Below are positions 25,137 to 33,355 of a DNA stretch of 40,345 nt, piece after piece. This DNA is from Winogradskyella sp. (GTDB lineage: Bacteria > Bacteroidota > Bacteroidia > Flavobacteriales > Flavobacteriaceae). A model generated the notes under the pieces. That model had not been told where the DNA came from. It searched no databases and saw nothing but the letters and a program-made list of their open reading frames with translations. The number at the start of each line of letters is the position of its first letter. Positions within the stretch are counted from its first letter, which is position 1. The translations under genes and the position numbers were made by a program. The DNA lies in assembly GCF_013213975.1 (NCBI RefSeq), contig NZ_JABSST010000020.1, positions 1 through 40,345 on the forward strand, written 5' to 3'.

Positions 25137-25802
25137 CTATTTTAAACTGGCAGCGACCTTTTTTACGTAACCTGATGCAGCTTCTGTAGCACTCTCGGGA
25201 TTATCGATTTTACTGGTTACAATGGCAACAAGCTGTTTGTCATCGGCGGCCTTTAAATCGTAAATAGTAGTTTCTAAAATATAAATTTTAGATGTTCTTT
25301 CAGTAATGGTTTCAGGAACATAATTTCCGAGTGTTGTCATTGACATAGGGTGCCCATAATATCGGTAAAAACCACCATAATATCTTGGATAATATCCATA
25401 ATAATTACCACCTTCATAATAACCACCATCTCGTTCTAGTCTAGTTTCTTCTTGGTAATCTTTCATTACAGTTAATACAACACCGTCAAAACCTTCATTA
25501 TCTAGAAGTTTTTTAATCTTTTCTTGATTCGCCTCAGATTGTTCGTCATTTGGTTTCATATCACCAAATTTAGAATAACTTGCAGTTGCATTATAACCTT
25601 TCGAAGTCATTTGTTTTACAATTTCATTCTCAAAAGCTAAACGCGCTTGCTTGTTATTTGAACGCGCAACAACTAAAAAATTCCTACTCTTAACATTAGA
25701 GACATCGTCACTTTTCCAAGAGTCTAAAACTTTAACGCTTGAACAATTTTGAAAAAGAAATACTGAAAATACCAATATTATTATAGAAACATATCTTTTC
25801 AT
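25137..25802 (-). CDS. Putative lipoprotein, DUF4136-like, with Tyr/Gly-rich insert
   Basis: This 221-aa protein has a lipoprotein signal peptide ending LFQNC|SS, so it is probably outer-membrane or periplasmic. The core looks like a DUF4136-type fold: VKVLDSWKSDD at the mature start, then NKQARLAFENEIVKQMTSKGYNATASY, then GFDGVVLTVM. An odd Tyr/Gly-rich stretch (GGYYEGGNYYGYYPRYYGG, about residues 126-144) interrupts it. The C-terminus has SKIYILETTIYDLKAADDKQLVA. Function is unknown. It is divergent from the TonB receptor, with about 150 nt between, and has no operon partner. Confidence 0.8.
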   Translation of the reverse strand: MKRYVSIIILVFSVFLFQNCSSVKVLDSWKSDDVSNVKSRNFLVVARSNNKQARLAFENEIVKQMTSKGYNATASYSKFGDMKPNDEQSEANQEKIKKLLDNEGFDGVVLTVMKDYQEETRLERDGGYYEGGNYYGYYPRYYGGFYRYYGHPMSMTTLGNYVPETITERTSKIYILETTIYDLKAADDKQLVAIVTSKIDNPESATEAASGYVKKVAASLK

Positions 25803-25901
25803 CTTAAACCAAATTTAATTTTAAATTCAAATTAATATAATATCTATAAAATGACAAAATTTTTGCCTAGAAATTAATGTTCATGTTTAAAATGATTAAA
25901 A

Positions 25902-25917
25902 TTTAGATGAGTCTAAA
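25902..25917. promoter_or_regulatory. Candidate metalloregulator operator TTTAGA-N4-TCTAAA
   Basis: TTTAGATGAGTCTAAA is a perfect 6-bp inverted repeat with a 4-bp centre. It ends 8 bp before the -7 box of the TonB receptor, so a bound protein would cover the -33/-7 region. Its shape recalls DtxR/SirR-type boxes (TTTAGG...CCTAAA). A DtxR-family gene is in the same operon. Confidence 0.6.
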
Positions 25918-25925
25918 AATATTTT

Positions 25926-25933
25926 TATATTTG
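25926..25933 (+). promoter_or_regulatory. Candidate -7 box of the TonB receptor operon
   Basis: TATATTTG fits TAnnTTTG and lies 16 nt before the receptor ATG. The -33 region is occupied by the palindrome at 25902-25917 rather than a clear TTG. Confidence 0.55.
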
Positions 25934-25949
25934 CATAAAAATTGTTGCC

Positions 25950-28307
25950 ATGCGAATTAGGACTTTCCTGTTTTTCCTGAATTTTAATGCGATTCTTTTA
26001 GCCCAAAATGAGCCAGTGAAAGGGGTTATCCGTGCAGGTGATGAGCCTGTATCCTTTGCATCTTTAAAGTTTAAAAATTCGTCAAAAACCTACACCACCT
26101 ATTCTGACGAAGTAGGTGCATTTGCCTTAGCTATGCCATTAGGTGAGTATCAATTAGATGTTGAAGCTCTAGGCTACAGACCAAAAGAAGCTTCAATAAC
26201 CATAAGTAAATCCAATAAGAACACCCTAGTCATCGAATTGGTAGAAGATTTATTAGGACTAGATGAAGTAGTTGTAAGTGCAACACGAAATCGTGTTAAT
26301 AAAAAAGAGGCACCAATAATTGTAAATACTCTTGGAGAAAAACTCATAAATGCAACGCAAGCCATAGCTGTTTCTGAAAGTTTAAATTATTCACCTGGTG
26401 TACGTATTGAGAATAACTGCCAAAATTGTGGATTTACCCAAGTAAGACTCAATGGTTTGGATGGGGGTTATTCTCAGATTTTGGTGAATAGTCGTGCTAT
26501 TTTTAGTGCCCTGAACAGTGTTTATGGTTTAGAGCAAATACCAACTCAGATTGTAGATAAAGTTGAGATTGTGAGAAGTGGAGGTTCGGCATTGTATGGC
26601 TCTAATGCTATAGCAGGTACAGTGAATATTATCACTAAAGATCCTGTTTTAAATACATGGGAGGTAGGGAGTTATCTTGGGTTAGTCGATGGTGACACAC
26701 CAGATCGTATTCTCAATTTTAATGCGTCTTTGGTTTCTGATAACTTAAACTCTGGTGCTACTTTTTATGGAATACATAGAAATCGTGAAGAATGGGATGC
26801 TAATGGAGATGGATTTACTGAGATGGTAGAACTTAAAAATACCACCTTTGGTACTAAATTATATCATAAACCAACAGATAGAAGTCGTATTACCTTAGAT
26901 GCAACTGTATTAAATGAGTATCGTCGTGGTGGTGATCGATTAGAACTGCCTCCACATTTAACAGATATTACCGAAGAATTAACACATAATACTATTTTGG
27001 GTGGTGCGAGTTACGATTTTCACAATCCTGCTAACACCAATTTCTATTCAGTTTATAGTTCGGTACAATTTACAGATAGAGATAGTTATTATGGTGGTTT
27101 GGGTGGTGGTAGAACTGAACAAGATAGTCTTACGGCTTTAAATGCTTATGGTATGACTAAAGACTTGGCTATTGCGAGTGGCTTTCAAATGACCAATAAT
27201 TTTAAGCGCGACATCTTAACCTCCGGTATCGAATATAATTTTAGTAATACTCAGGATAAGATTGTAGGCTATAATCGAAATATAGATCAAAGTGTTAATG
27301 CTGTTGGTCTGTATGCGCAATACGAATGGAAACCAAATAAAAGATTCTCAGCATTAATTGGTTCAAGAATTGATCATATCAATGTAGAAGGAACATATTC
27401 AGTTGGTGATATTTCACGAAATGTAGATATTTCTCAAACAACCATAAACCCAAGATTAACCTTAGCATATCAGCTCACAGATGATTTAAAATTTAGAGGT
27501 GGTTATGCGAGAGGTTTTAGAGCTCCTCAAGCATTTAATGAAGATTTGCATATCTCATCAGTAGGAGGAGAGCCACAATTTGTAATTCTTTCCAATAATC
27601 TTGAAGCGGAATTCTCTAATGCCTTTACAGGGTCTTTAAATTGGACAAAAGAATTCAATACCACACAAACTAATTTTCTATTAGAAGGGTTTTACACTAG
27701 TTTAGAAGATCCATTCACCTTAGTGAGTACAGCAGCCCAATTGCCTAATGGTTCTATAGTTGAAGAGGTAAGAAATGGTGAAGGTGCGAAGGTTTATGGG
27801 GCCAACTTTGAATTTGGAGTCTCTCCATCCAAGAAATGGTTGTTTCAAATCGGCGGTACGTTACAGCAGTCGGAATATAATGAACCACAATTATTATATG
27901 AAGCGGATGGCAGTGTTCCAACTGAGGGAGATATTTTAATTAATGAGTTCACTAGAAACCCAAATGTTTATGGTTATTTAAATTCGAATTGGACACCAAG
28001 CGATAAGTTCAGTTTATCAGCCACAGGAACCTTTACAGGATCTATGATTGTGCCTCGTGTTGTAAGTGATTCAGGGTTTTTGAGTTTAGTTGAAAGTGAT
28101 TCGTTTTTTGATTTAAATCTTAATGCCGAAACGCATTTCGACGTCTCTGAAGAATTTCAGTTAACCTTAAATGTTGGAGTTAAGAATGCATTCAACAGTT
28201 TTCAGGACGATTTTGAAAGCGGTCCGACAAGAGATTCTGATTATATTTATGGTCCAGCCCTTCCAAGAACATTTTTTATTGGTATCAAAATTGGTAAAAT
28301 GCACTAA
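25950..28307 (+). CDS. TonB-dependent outer-membrane receptor, likely metal/metal-chelate uptake
   Basis: This 785-aa protein has a signal peptide (MRIRTFLFFLNFNAILLAQ) and a carboxypeptidase-regulatory-like domain at about 20-110. The plug is at about 115-240 with ATRNRVNKKEAPIIVNTLGEK, VRLNGLDGGYSQILVNSR and RSGGSALYGSNAIAGTVNIIT. A 22-strand-type barrel extends to the end. The plug carries a CxxC in IENNCQNCGFTQ near residue 157, a possible metal or disulfide site. It heads an operon with a thioredoxin-like protein (1-nt overlap), a DtxR regulator and a ZIP transporter, so the substrate is likely a metal or its chelate. A palindromic operator candidate overlaps its promoter. Confidence 0.94.
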   Translation: MRIRTFLFFLNFNAILLAQNEPVKGVIRAGDEPVSFASLKFKNSSKTYTTYSDEVGAFALAMPLGEYQLDVEALGYRPKEASITISKSNKNTLVIELVEDLLGLDEVVVSATRNRVNKKEAPIIVNTLGEKLINATQAIAVSESLNYSPGVRIENNCQNCGFTQVRLNGLDGGYSQILVNSRAIFSALNSVYGLEQIPTQIVDKVEIVRSGGSALYGSNAIAGTVNIITKDPVLNTWEVGSYLGLVDGDTPDRILNFNASLVSDNLNSGATFYGIHRNREEWDANGDGFTEMVELKNTTFGTKLYHKPTDRSRITLDATVLNEYRRGGDRLELPPHLTDITEELTHNTILGGASYDFHNPANTNFYSVYSSVQFTDRDSYYGGLGGGRTEQDSLTALNAYGMTKDLAIASGFQMTNNFKRDILTSGIEYNFSNTQDKIVGYNRNIDQSVNAVGLYAQYEWKPNKRFSALIGSRIDHINVEGTYSVGDISRNVDISQTTINPRLTLAYQLTDDLKFRGGYARGFRAPQAFNEDLHISSVGGEPQFVILSNNLEAEFSNAFTGSLNWTKEFNTTQTNFLLEGFYTSLEDPFTLVSTAAQLPNGSIVEEVRNGEGAKVYGANFEFGVSPSKKWLFQIGGTLQQSEYNEPQLLYEADGSVPTEGDILINEFTRNPNVYGYLNSNWTPSDKFSLSATGTFTGSMIVPRVVSDSGFLSLVESDSFFDLNLNAETHFDVSEEFQLTLNVGVKNAFNSFQDDFESGPTRDSDYIYGPALPRTFFIGIKIGKMH

Positions 28308-28771
28308 TGAGAAGATTATTCGCCATAATATGCATAGCATTGTCTGTTTTAAGTTTTAAATCAGATGAGCAGGTTAACTGGTTAACGTTTGAAGAACTTG
28401 AAAATGCATTAACTGATAAGCCTAAGAAAGTCATCATTAGTTTCTATGCAGACTGGTGCGTGTATTGTAAGAAAATGGAGAAGGCAGTGTATTCTAAACC
28501 AGATATTATTAGACAGCTTTATCAATCCTATTACGCCGTAAAATTCAATGTAGAGTCTACCGACACCATACAATTTGGTGGGAGGGAATTTAGAAATCTT
28601 AATACAGGGAAAAAACGAAGAGCTTTTCATCAAATTCCAGAACTTCTTGCTGGCAGAGAAAATCAAGAATTGGAATTACCTGCAACTGTTATTTTAGATC
28701 AACAGTTTAATATTATAAAACGCTATTATCGTTACCTGTCTCCTAAAGAAATGGCAGCATTTTTAAAATAA
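28307..28771 (+). CDS. Thioredoxin-fold protein with CVYC motif
   Basis: This 154-aa protein begins with a hydrophobic signal-like stretch (RRLFAIICIALSVLSF) and is probably periplasmic. The thioredoxin-fold active site is ISFYADWCVYCKKMEKAVYS near residues 48-58, and the cis-Pro region is ELPATVILD near residue 125. It is of the DUF255/thioredoxin_7 type rather than a classical thioredoxin. Its ATG overlaps the TonB receptor stop (TAATG), implying tight coupling, and the DtxR gene follows 6 nt later. It might keep the CxxC in the receptor plug reduced or assist a metal carrier; this is inference from position and motif. Confidence 0.9.
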   Translation: MRRLFAIICIALSVLSFKSDEQVNWLTFEELENALTDKPKKVIISFYADWCVYCKKMEKAVYSKPDIIRQLYQSYYAVKFNVESTDTIQFGGREFRNLNTGKKRRAFHQIPELLAGRENQELELPATVILDQQFNIIKRYYRYLSPKEMAAFLK

Positions 28772-28777
28772 ACTATC

Positions 28778-29446
28778 ATGCTAACGACACTAACAGAAGA
28801 GAACTATCTAAAAGCGATTTATCATATTAGTCAGTCAACGCAGTCGGAAGTTAGTACTAATGCTATTGCCCAAAAAATAGACGCTAAGGCATCTTCGGTA
28901 ACAGACATGCTAAAGAAGTTGGCAGATAAGAATTTAATCACATACATAAAATACAGAGGAGTGCATCTTACCGAAAAGGGCAGGCTTGCAGCAGTAGATA
29001 TTGTTAGGAAGCATCGTCTCTGGGAAGTTTTTTTAGTAGACAAGTTAAACTTTGCTTGGGACGAGGTTCATGACGTAGCCGAGCAATTAGAACATATTAA
29101 ATCGCAGAAACTTATTAACGAATTAGAGGCTTTATTAGACTTTCCGACACACGATCCTCATGGGGATCCTATTCCAGATAAAAACGGACAAATTCACAGG
29201 ACAAATAAGATTCTTTTATCTCAGGCTGAGGTTGGAAAATCTTATACCTGCGTCGGTGTCTTGGATTCATCTTCAGATTTTTTGAAGTATTTAGATAAGT
29301 ATAAAATTGGCATTGGTACAGCACTGCAATTAGAAGATAAAGAAGATTTTGACCAGTCAATGAATATTATAATAAATGACGATGCTATTGTAATGTCTAA
29401 AGCTATAACTAACAATATTTATGTGAAATTGCATAAAGGAAATTAG
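28778..29446 (+). CDS. DtxR/MntR-family metal-dependent transcriptional regulator
   Basis: This 222-aa regulator has an N-terminal winged helix with TEENYLKAIYHISQ, AIAQKIDAKASSVTDMLKKLADKNLI and YRGVHLTEKGRLAA. A metal-binding/dimerisation domain follows with VRKHRLWEVFLVDKL, VHDVAEQLEHI and FPTHDPHGDPIPD. The C-terminal 70 residues (SQAEVGKSYTCVGVLD onward) are an SH3-like FeoA domain. The family represses uptake genes when Fe(II), Mn(II) or Zn(II) is bound; the metal cannot be fixed from sequence. It is third in the receptor operon and is the best candidate to bind the TTTAGA-N4-TCTAAA palindrome upstream, giving autoregulation. Confidence 0.95.
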   Translation: MLTTLTEENYLKAIYHISQSTQSEVSTNAIAQKIDAKASSVTDMLKKLADKNLITYIKYRGVHLTEKGRLAAVDIVRKHRLWEVFLVDKLNFAWDEVHDVAEQLEHIKSQKLINELEALLDFPTHDPHGDPIPDKNGQIHRTNKILLSQAEVGKSYTCVGVLDSSSDFLKYLDKYKIGIGTALQLEDKEDFDQSMNIIINDDAIVMSKAITNNIYVKLHKGN

Positions 29447-29500
29447 GAAATTACAGATGATTTTCAATTAAATCGATTAATAAAACAACAATACAAAAAA

Positions 29501-30322
29501 ATGGAAAGCATAATAGAGTACTTCGAATCAATTGATCCTATTTTAGGAGCATTATATGCCTCTTTATTTACTTGGATTTTAACAGCTGCAGGTGCATCGC
29601 TAGTCTTTTTCTTTAGAGGAATGAATCGAGCTGTTTTAGATGGCATGTTAGGATTTACTGGTGGTGTGATGGTAGCAGCGAGTTTTTGGAGTTTACTGGC
29701 ACCAGGTATAGAAATGAGTCCAGGTGAAGGCTTTGTAAAGGTAATTCCAGCCGCAGTTGGTTTTGGACTAGGCGCATTATTCTTATATGGATTAGATAAA
29801 ATCTTACCTCATTTACATATCAATTTCAAAGAGAGTGAAAAAGAAGGGTTGAAAACACCTTGGCACAGAACAACATTATTAGTATTAGCTATTACCTTAC
29901 ATAATATACCTGAGGGTTTAGCGGTGGGTGTATTATTTGGTGGAGTCGCGGCAGGTATTCCAGAAGCCACCATAGGTGGAGCAGTGGCATTAGCACTAGG
30001 TATTGCTATTCAGAATTTTCCTGAAGGATTAGCTGTTTCTATGCCAATGCGAAGACAAGGTGCTAGTAAGTTTAAGAGCTTTTGGTATGGGCAATTGTCT
30101 GCAATTGTAGAACCAATAGCTGCTGTTATCGGTGCTGTAGCTGTTACATTTTTTACACCGATTTTACCATATGCTTTGGCTTTTGCGGCAGGTGCAATGA
30201 TTTTTGTTGTGGTTGAAGAGGTAATTCCTGAAACTCAACGCGATAAGTATACAGACATCGCAACGCTTGGTTTTATTGGTGGTTTTATTGTAATGATGAC
30301 CTTAGATGTTGGACTCGGATAA
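29501..30322 (+). CDS. ZIP-family divalent metal transporter
   Basis: This 273-aa inner-membrane protein has eight hydrophobic segments. The ZIP metal-site helices are both present: ITLHNIPEGLAVGVLF near residue 135 and GIAIQNFPEGLAVSMPM near 170. Zn, Fe or Mn import is the family role. It closes the receptor-thioredoxin-DtxR-ZIP series, 54 nt after the DtxR stop, giving an outer-membrane receptor, regulator and inner-membrane importer for one metal. Its form, with long GGVAAGIPEATIGGAVALALGIA, is the ZupT/GufA-like bacterial type. Confidence 0.95.
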   Translation: MESIIEYFESIDPILGALYASLFTWILTAAGASLVFFFRGMNRAVLDGMLGFTGGVMVAASFWSLLAPGIEMSPGEGFVKVIPAAVGFGLGALFLYGLDKILPHLHINFKESEKEGLKTPWHRTTLLVLAITLHNIPEGLAVGVLFGGVAAGIPEATIGGAVALALGIAIQNFPEGLAVSMPMRRQGASKFKSFWYGQLSAIVEPIAAVIGAVAVTFFTPILPYALAFAAGAMIFVVVEEVIPETQRDKYTDIATLGFIGGFIVMMTLDVGLG

Positions 30323-30375
30323 TATTATTTGTCATATTGATAAATTATCCTCGTCTTTAGAGCAAACACAACCAC

Positions 30376-30795
30376 ATGAATCGACTATTATTTATTCTCT
30401 TTTTTCTGTGTTCACTTGGAATGGCGGCACAAGATTCAACGACAACTAAAGTTAAACATTATAAAATTGCATTTGGTAAAACCGTTTTGGTAGAACATTT
30501 AAAAATTGAATTTAAAACGCTTTCACTAGATGCACGCTGTCCAAAGGAGGTTACCTGTATACGTGGTGGTGAAGTTATTGTTGGACTTGCTGTTTATGAT
30601 AAGAGGGCTTTACTTCAGGAGTTAAATCTTACATTTTACCCATATGGTATGACAGAGTTTCTTACAGGACTACTTGCATCTAATGGAATTTCAATTAAGA
30701 ATTTACAGTTATTGCCTTATCCAAAGGCAGATTTCAATCAAATTAATAGTAATTATTATTTGGAGTTTGACACCTTGACTTCAAAAACAGAGTAG
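30376..30795 (+). CDS. Small secreted protein with CPxxVxCIxxGE motif, unknown function
   Basis: This 139-aa protein has an N-terminal signal peptide ending GMAAQ. The only sharp feature is LDARCPKEVTCIRGGEVIVGL near residues 51-70. It resembles a motif found in many small Bacteroidota secreted proteins (D-x-R-C-P-x-x-V-x-C-I-W-A-G); the two Cys may form a disulfide. I know no function for that class. It lies 53 nt after the ZIP gene on the same strand and could be read through from the metal operon. It is convergent with the feo genes. Confidence 0.75.
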   Translation: MNRLLFILFFLCSLGMAAQDSTTTKVKHYKIAFGKTVLVEHLKIEFKTLSLDARCPKEVTCIRGGEVIVGLAVYDKRALLQELNLTFYPYGMTEFLTGLLASNGISIKNLQLLPYPKADFNQINSNYYLEFDTLTSKTE

Positions 30796-30805
30796 GTTCT
30801 AAGAA

Positions 30806-30943
30806 TTAGTGACATCCACAGTCGTCATTTGCACCACAAGATTTCGTTGCCTTTTTCGGTTTCCAAATAAACTTTCTTACTAGGAAGATAACGGCCAATG
30901 CCAAAGTAGAAAAGACGAGTATGTTTTGAATAATCGTATTCAT
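30806..30943 (-). CDS. FeoB-associated Cys-rich membrane peptide
   Basis: The track reports a 73-aa frame, but its first 28 codons lie inside feoB. The true start is ATG 30943, overlapping the feoB TAA by one base, giving 45 aa. It has one transmembrane helix (TIIQNILVFSTLALAVIFLV), a basic stretch (RKFIWKPKKATK) and a tail of three cysteines, SCGANDDCGCH. This is the layout of the FeoB_associated family, which takes the place of FeoC at the end of feo operons in many bacteria. It probably assists FeoB in Fe(II) transport or binds a metal itself. Confidence 0.92.
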   Translation of the reverse strand: MNTIIQNILVFSTLALAVIFLVRKFIWKPKKATKSCGANDDCGCH

Positions 30944-33057
30944 TATTTTAATACTTGAAATGCTATTAAAGCAACAATATAAGCAAATCCACTCATGAAT
31001 ACCAATTGCAACGATGGCCATTTCCATGAATTTGTTTCACGTTTCACGACGGCCAGGGTGCTCATGCATTGCATAGCAAACGCATAAAATAACAGTAGCG
31101 AAATGCCGGATGCTAGCGTAAATACTTTTGTTCCATCGCTATGTGTTTCTTCTGCCATTCTATTTTTTATGGTTGACATGGCTTCGTCTTCGTCTTCAAT
31201 ATCGTTAGCGCTTCCAATACTGTAAATGGTGGCTAATGTACCGACAAAAACCTCTCTTGCGGCGAAAGACGTCACTAACCCAATACCTATTTTCCAATCA
31301 TAACCTAAAGGTTGAATAACAGGTTCCATTCCTTTTCCAATTATACCAATATATGAGTGCTCTAATTTATGTTCTGCGACTAAATCATTAAGCTCATCTT
31401 CTGATAGATTAGGATGTCTTTCTGTAACAATGGCCTCAGCATTATTAAATTGTTCACCAGGTCCATAGGATGCTAAAAACCACAATACAATTGAAATTGC
31501 TAATATGATTTTACCAGCTTCGAATACAAAGGTTTTTGTTTTTTCTAAAACAGTTAATCCTACATTCTTAAGAAGCGGCATCTTGTAACTCGGCATCTCA
31601 ATGACAAAGTAAGATTTACTTTTAATCTTCAGGATTTTATTTAAGATAAAGGCTGCAAATACAGCAGTTAGAAAACCTAATGCATATAAAGACATTAATG
31701 TAAGTGCTTGGTAGCTTAAGCCTAAAAATGTCCCTTCGGGAATAACTAGTGCTATGATAATAACATAAACAGGTAATCTTGCCGAACAGGTTGTAAAAGG
31801 AGTAACAAGAATGGTTATGAGTCGTTCTTTCCAACTTTCAATATTTCGAGCTGCCATAACCGCGGGTATAGCACAAGCATTTCCAGAAATTAATGGTACA
31901 ACACTTTTACCGCTTAATCCAAAACGTCGCATTAGTCTATCCATTAAAAAAACCACGCGACTCATATAGCCGCTTTCTTCTAGTATTGATATAAAAAGAA
32001 ATAGGAAAGCAATTGGGGGAATAAATACCATAATGCCTCCGATTCCAGCAATAATACCTTCAGCTAATAGGTTTGTAAAAGCACCAGCAGGAAGTGTGTT
32101 TTTTACCCAGTCCGCAAGATTAGAAAAACCTAGATCTATTAAGTCTGCAGGATAGGTTGCCCAATCATAGACCGCTTGAAACATCAATAAGAGGATAAAG
32201 AAGAAAATCACATAACCCCAAACCTTATGGGTTAGAATTCTGTCTATTTTAATTCTAAAATCTTTAGCGTTAGCTAAATCTATGGTTTGTCCCTTTTTGA
32301 GCGTGTTATTAATAAACTGGTAGCGTTTTATAGTTTCTTTTTGTTGTAATCGCTTAAGGTCTGTTTCAGACTTAGTTTTAAAGTTGTTAACAGCTTCGAT
32401 AGTAGCGCGATCAGTTTTACCAAAATTCACATCTTGCGTAATAACCAACCATAGTTTATATAGTAATTGATCTGGAAAAGCTTTTTTAAGACTATCAAAA
32501 TATTCAGGATCTATTGAGGAAGCGTTTAAACAGGGTTTGGTAGATAAAGAGTCGTATTTAGCTATGAGTTCTTTAAGTTCTGAAATACCATTATTTTTTC
32601 GAGTGCTTATTAAAGCAATTTTGGTTTCAAGTTGGCTTTCTAAGTAAGGAATGTCTAATGAAATGCCTTTGTAAGCCATACGATCAGACATGTTAATAGC
32701 CAAAACTGTTGGAATTTCAAGATCTTTTATTTGTGTAAATAACAAAAGATTACGTTTTAAATTCTCAACATCTGTTACAACAACAGCAACATCTGGAAAG
32801 TTTTTGTCGTTTCGATTAAGAAGTAATTCAATAACTACATTTTCATCTAAAGACGATGCATTAAGACTGTAAGTACCTGGTAAATCTAAAATGTGAGCTT
32901 TTGTGCCGTCAGCAAGCTTGCAAGTTCCTTCTTTCTTATCTACGGTAATACCAGGGTAATTACCAACTTTTTGATTTAATCCAGTAAGCGCATTAAAAAC
33001 CGAAGTTTTTCCCGTATTAGGATTTCCAATTAAGGCAACGTTAATCTGCTTACTCAT
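30943..33057 (-). CDS. feoB: Ferrous iron transporter FeoB
   Basis: This 704-aa inner-membrane Fe(II) transporter has an N-terminal GTPase domain: G1 GNPNTGKTSVFNALTG (residues about 11-26), G3 LDLPGTYSLNAS, G4 NMSD. It is followed by the transport region with repeated gate motifs (ILEESGYMSRVVFLMDRLMRRFGLSGKS, PLISGNACAIPAVMA, and the later FAAREVFVGTLATIY). A long insertion between TM segments near residues 540-580 is hydrophilic. The sequence is intact. It overlaps feoA by 8 nt and the Cys-rich peptide by 1 nt, so feoA-feoB-peptide is one operon. Regulation by the DtxR-type protein in this window is suggested by the feoA promoter element. Confidence 0.97.
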   Translation of the reverse strand: MSKQINVALIGNPNTGKTSVFNALTGLNQKVGNYPGITVDKKEGTCKLADGTKAHILDLPGTYSLNASSLDENVVIELLLNRNDKNFPDVAVVVTDVENLKRNLLLFTQIKDLEIPTVLAINMSDRMAYKGISLDIPYLESQLETKIALISTRKNNGISELKELIAKYDSLSTKPCLNASSIDPEYFDSLKKAFPDQLLYKLWLVITQDVNFGKTDRATIEAVNNFKTKSETDLKRLQQKETIKRYQFINNTLKKGQTIDLANAKDFRIKIDRILTHKVWGYVIFFFILLLMFQAVYDWATYPADLIDLGFSNLADWVKNTLPAGAFTNLLAEGIIAGIGGIMVFIPPIAFLFLFISILEESGYMSRVVFLMDRLMRRFGLSGKSVVPLISGNACAIPAVMAARNIESWKERLITILVTPFTTCSARLPVYVIIIALVIPEGTFLGLSYQALTLMSLYALGFLTAVFAAFILNKILKIKSKSYFVIEMPSYKMPLLKNVGLTVLEKTKTFVFEAGKIILAISIVLWFLASYGPGEQFNNAEAIVTERHPNLSEDELNDLVAEHKLEHSYIGIIGKGMEPVIQPLGYDWKIGIGLVTSFAAREVFVGTLATIYSIGSANDIEDEDEAMSTIKNRMAEETHSDGTKVFTLASGISLLLFYAFAMQCMSTLAVVKRETNSWKWPSLQLVFMSGFAYIVALIAFQVLK

Positions 33058-33277
33058 CTATAGACGCGATTAAAATATGGTTAGCCGTTTCTTTTCTAAT
33101 GGCCAAATGAGAACCATTGATATTGAGGTACATGGGGTCAGAAAAAGAGGAAATAGCGACTAATTCAACAGAATTACCCGGTAAACAACCCATCTCTAAT
33201 AATTTAAGAGGAATTTCTTTGGAAGAAACATCTGTAATTACGGCGTGCTGTCCACGTTTTAAATCTGCTAATGTCAA
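33050..33277 (-). CDS. feoA: FeoA, small SH3-like partner of FeoB
   Basis: This 75-aa SH3-fold cytoplasmic protein is needed for FeoB activity. LADLKRGQHAVITDVSS and LKLLEMGCLPGNSVELVA are the standard FeoA pattern (L-x-x-L-x-x-G, then M-G-x-x-P-G). The start is TTG at 33277; no ATG lies in frame upstream before the promoter-like region. It overlaps feoB by 8 nt. A -7-like box and a TTTAGAT half-palindrome lie just upstream. Confidence 0.93.
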   Translation of the reverse strand: MTLADLKRGQHAVITDVSSKEIPLKLLEMGCLPGNSVELVAISSFSDPMYLNINGSHLAIRKETANHILIASIDE

Positions 33278-33287
33278 GCTTGGCTTA

Positions 33288-33303
33288 TTTAGATTAATTT
33301 TAA
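33288..33303. promoter_or_regulatory. Possible weak operator at feoA, related to the TonB-receptor palindrome
   Basis: TTTAGATTAATTTTAA keeps one exact TTTAGA half-site and a 4-of-6 match in the other half, with the same 4-bp centre as TTTAGATGAGTCTAAA at 25902. It sits just downstream of the feoA -7 box, over the expected transcription start. Confidence 0.35.
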
Positions 33304-33308
33304 AAAAG

Positions 33309-33316
33309 CAAAAATA
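33309..33316 (-). promoter_or_regulatory. Candidate -7 box of the feoAB operon
   Basis: The minus strand reads TATTTTTG followed by C, a TAnnTTTG match 31 nt before the feoA TTG start. The -33 position reads TTTCA rather than TTTG. Confidence 0.45.
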
Positions 33317-33355
33317 AGTGAAATAATCTACTAGCTGAAACGCTTTATAAAGAAT

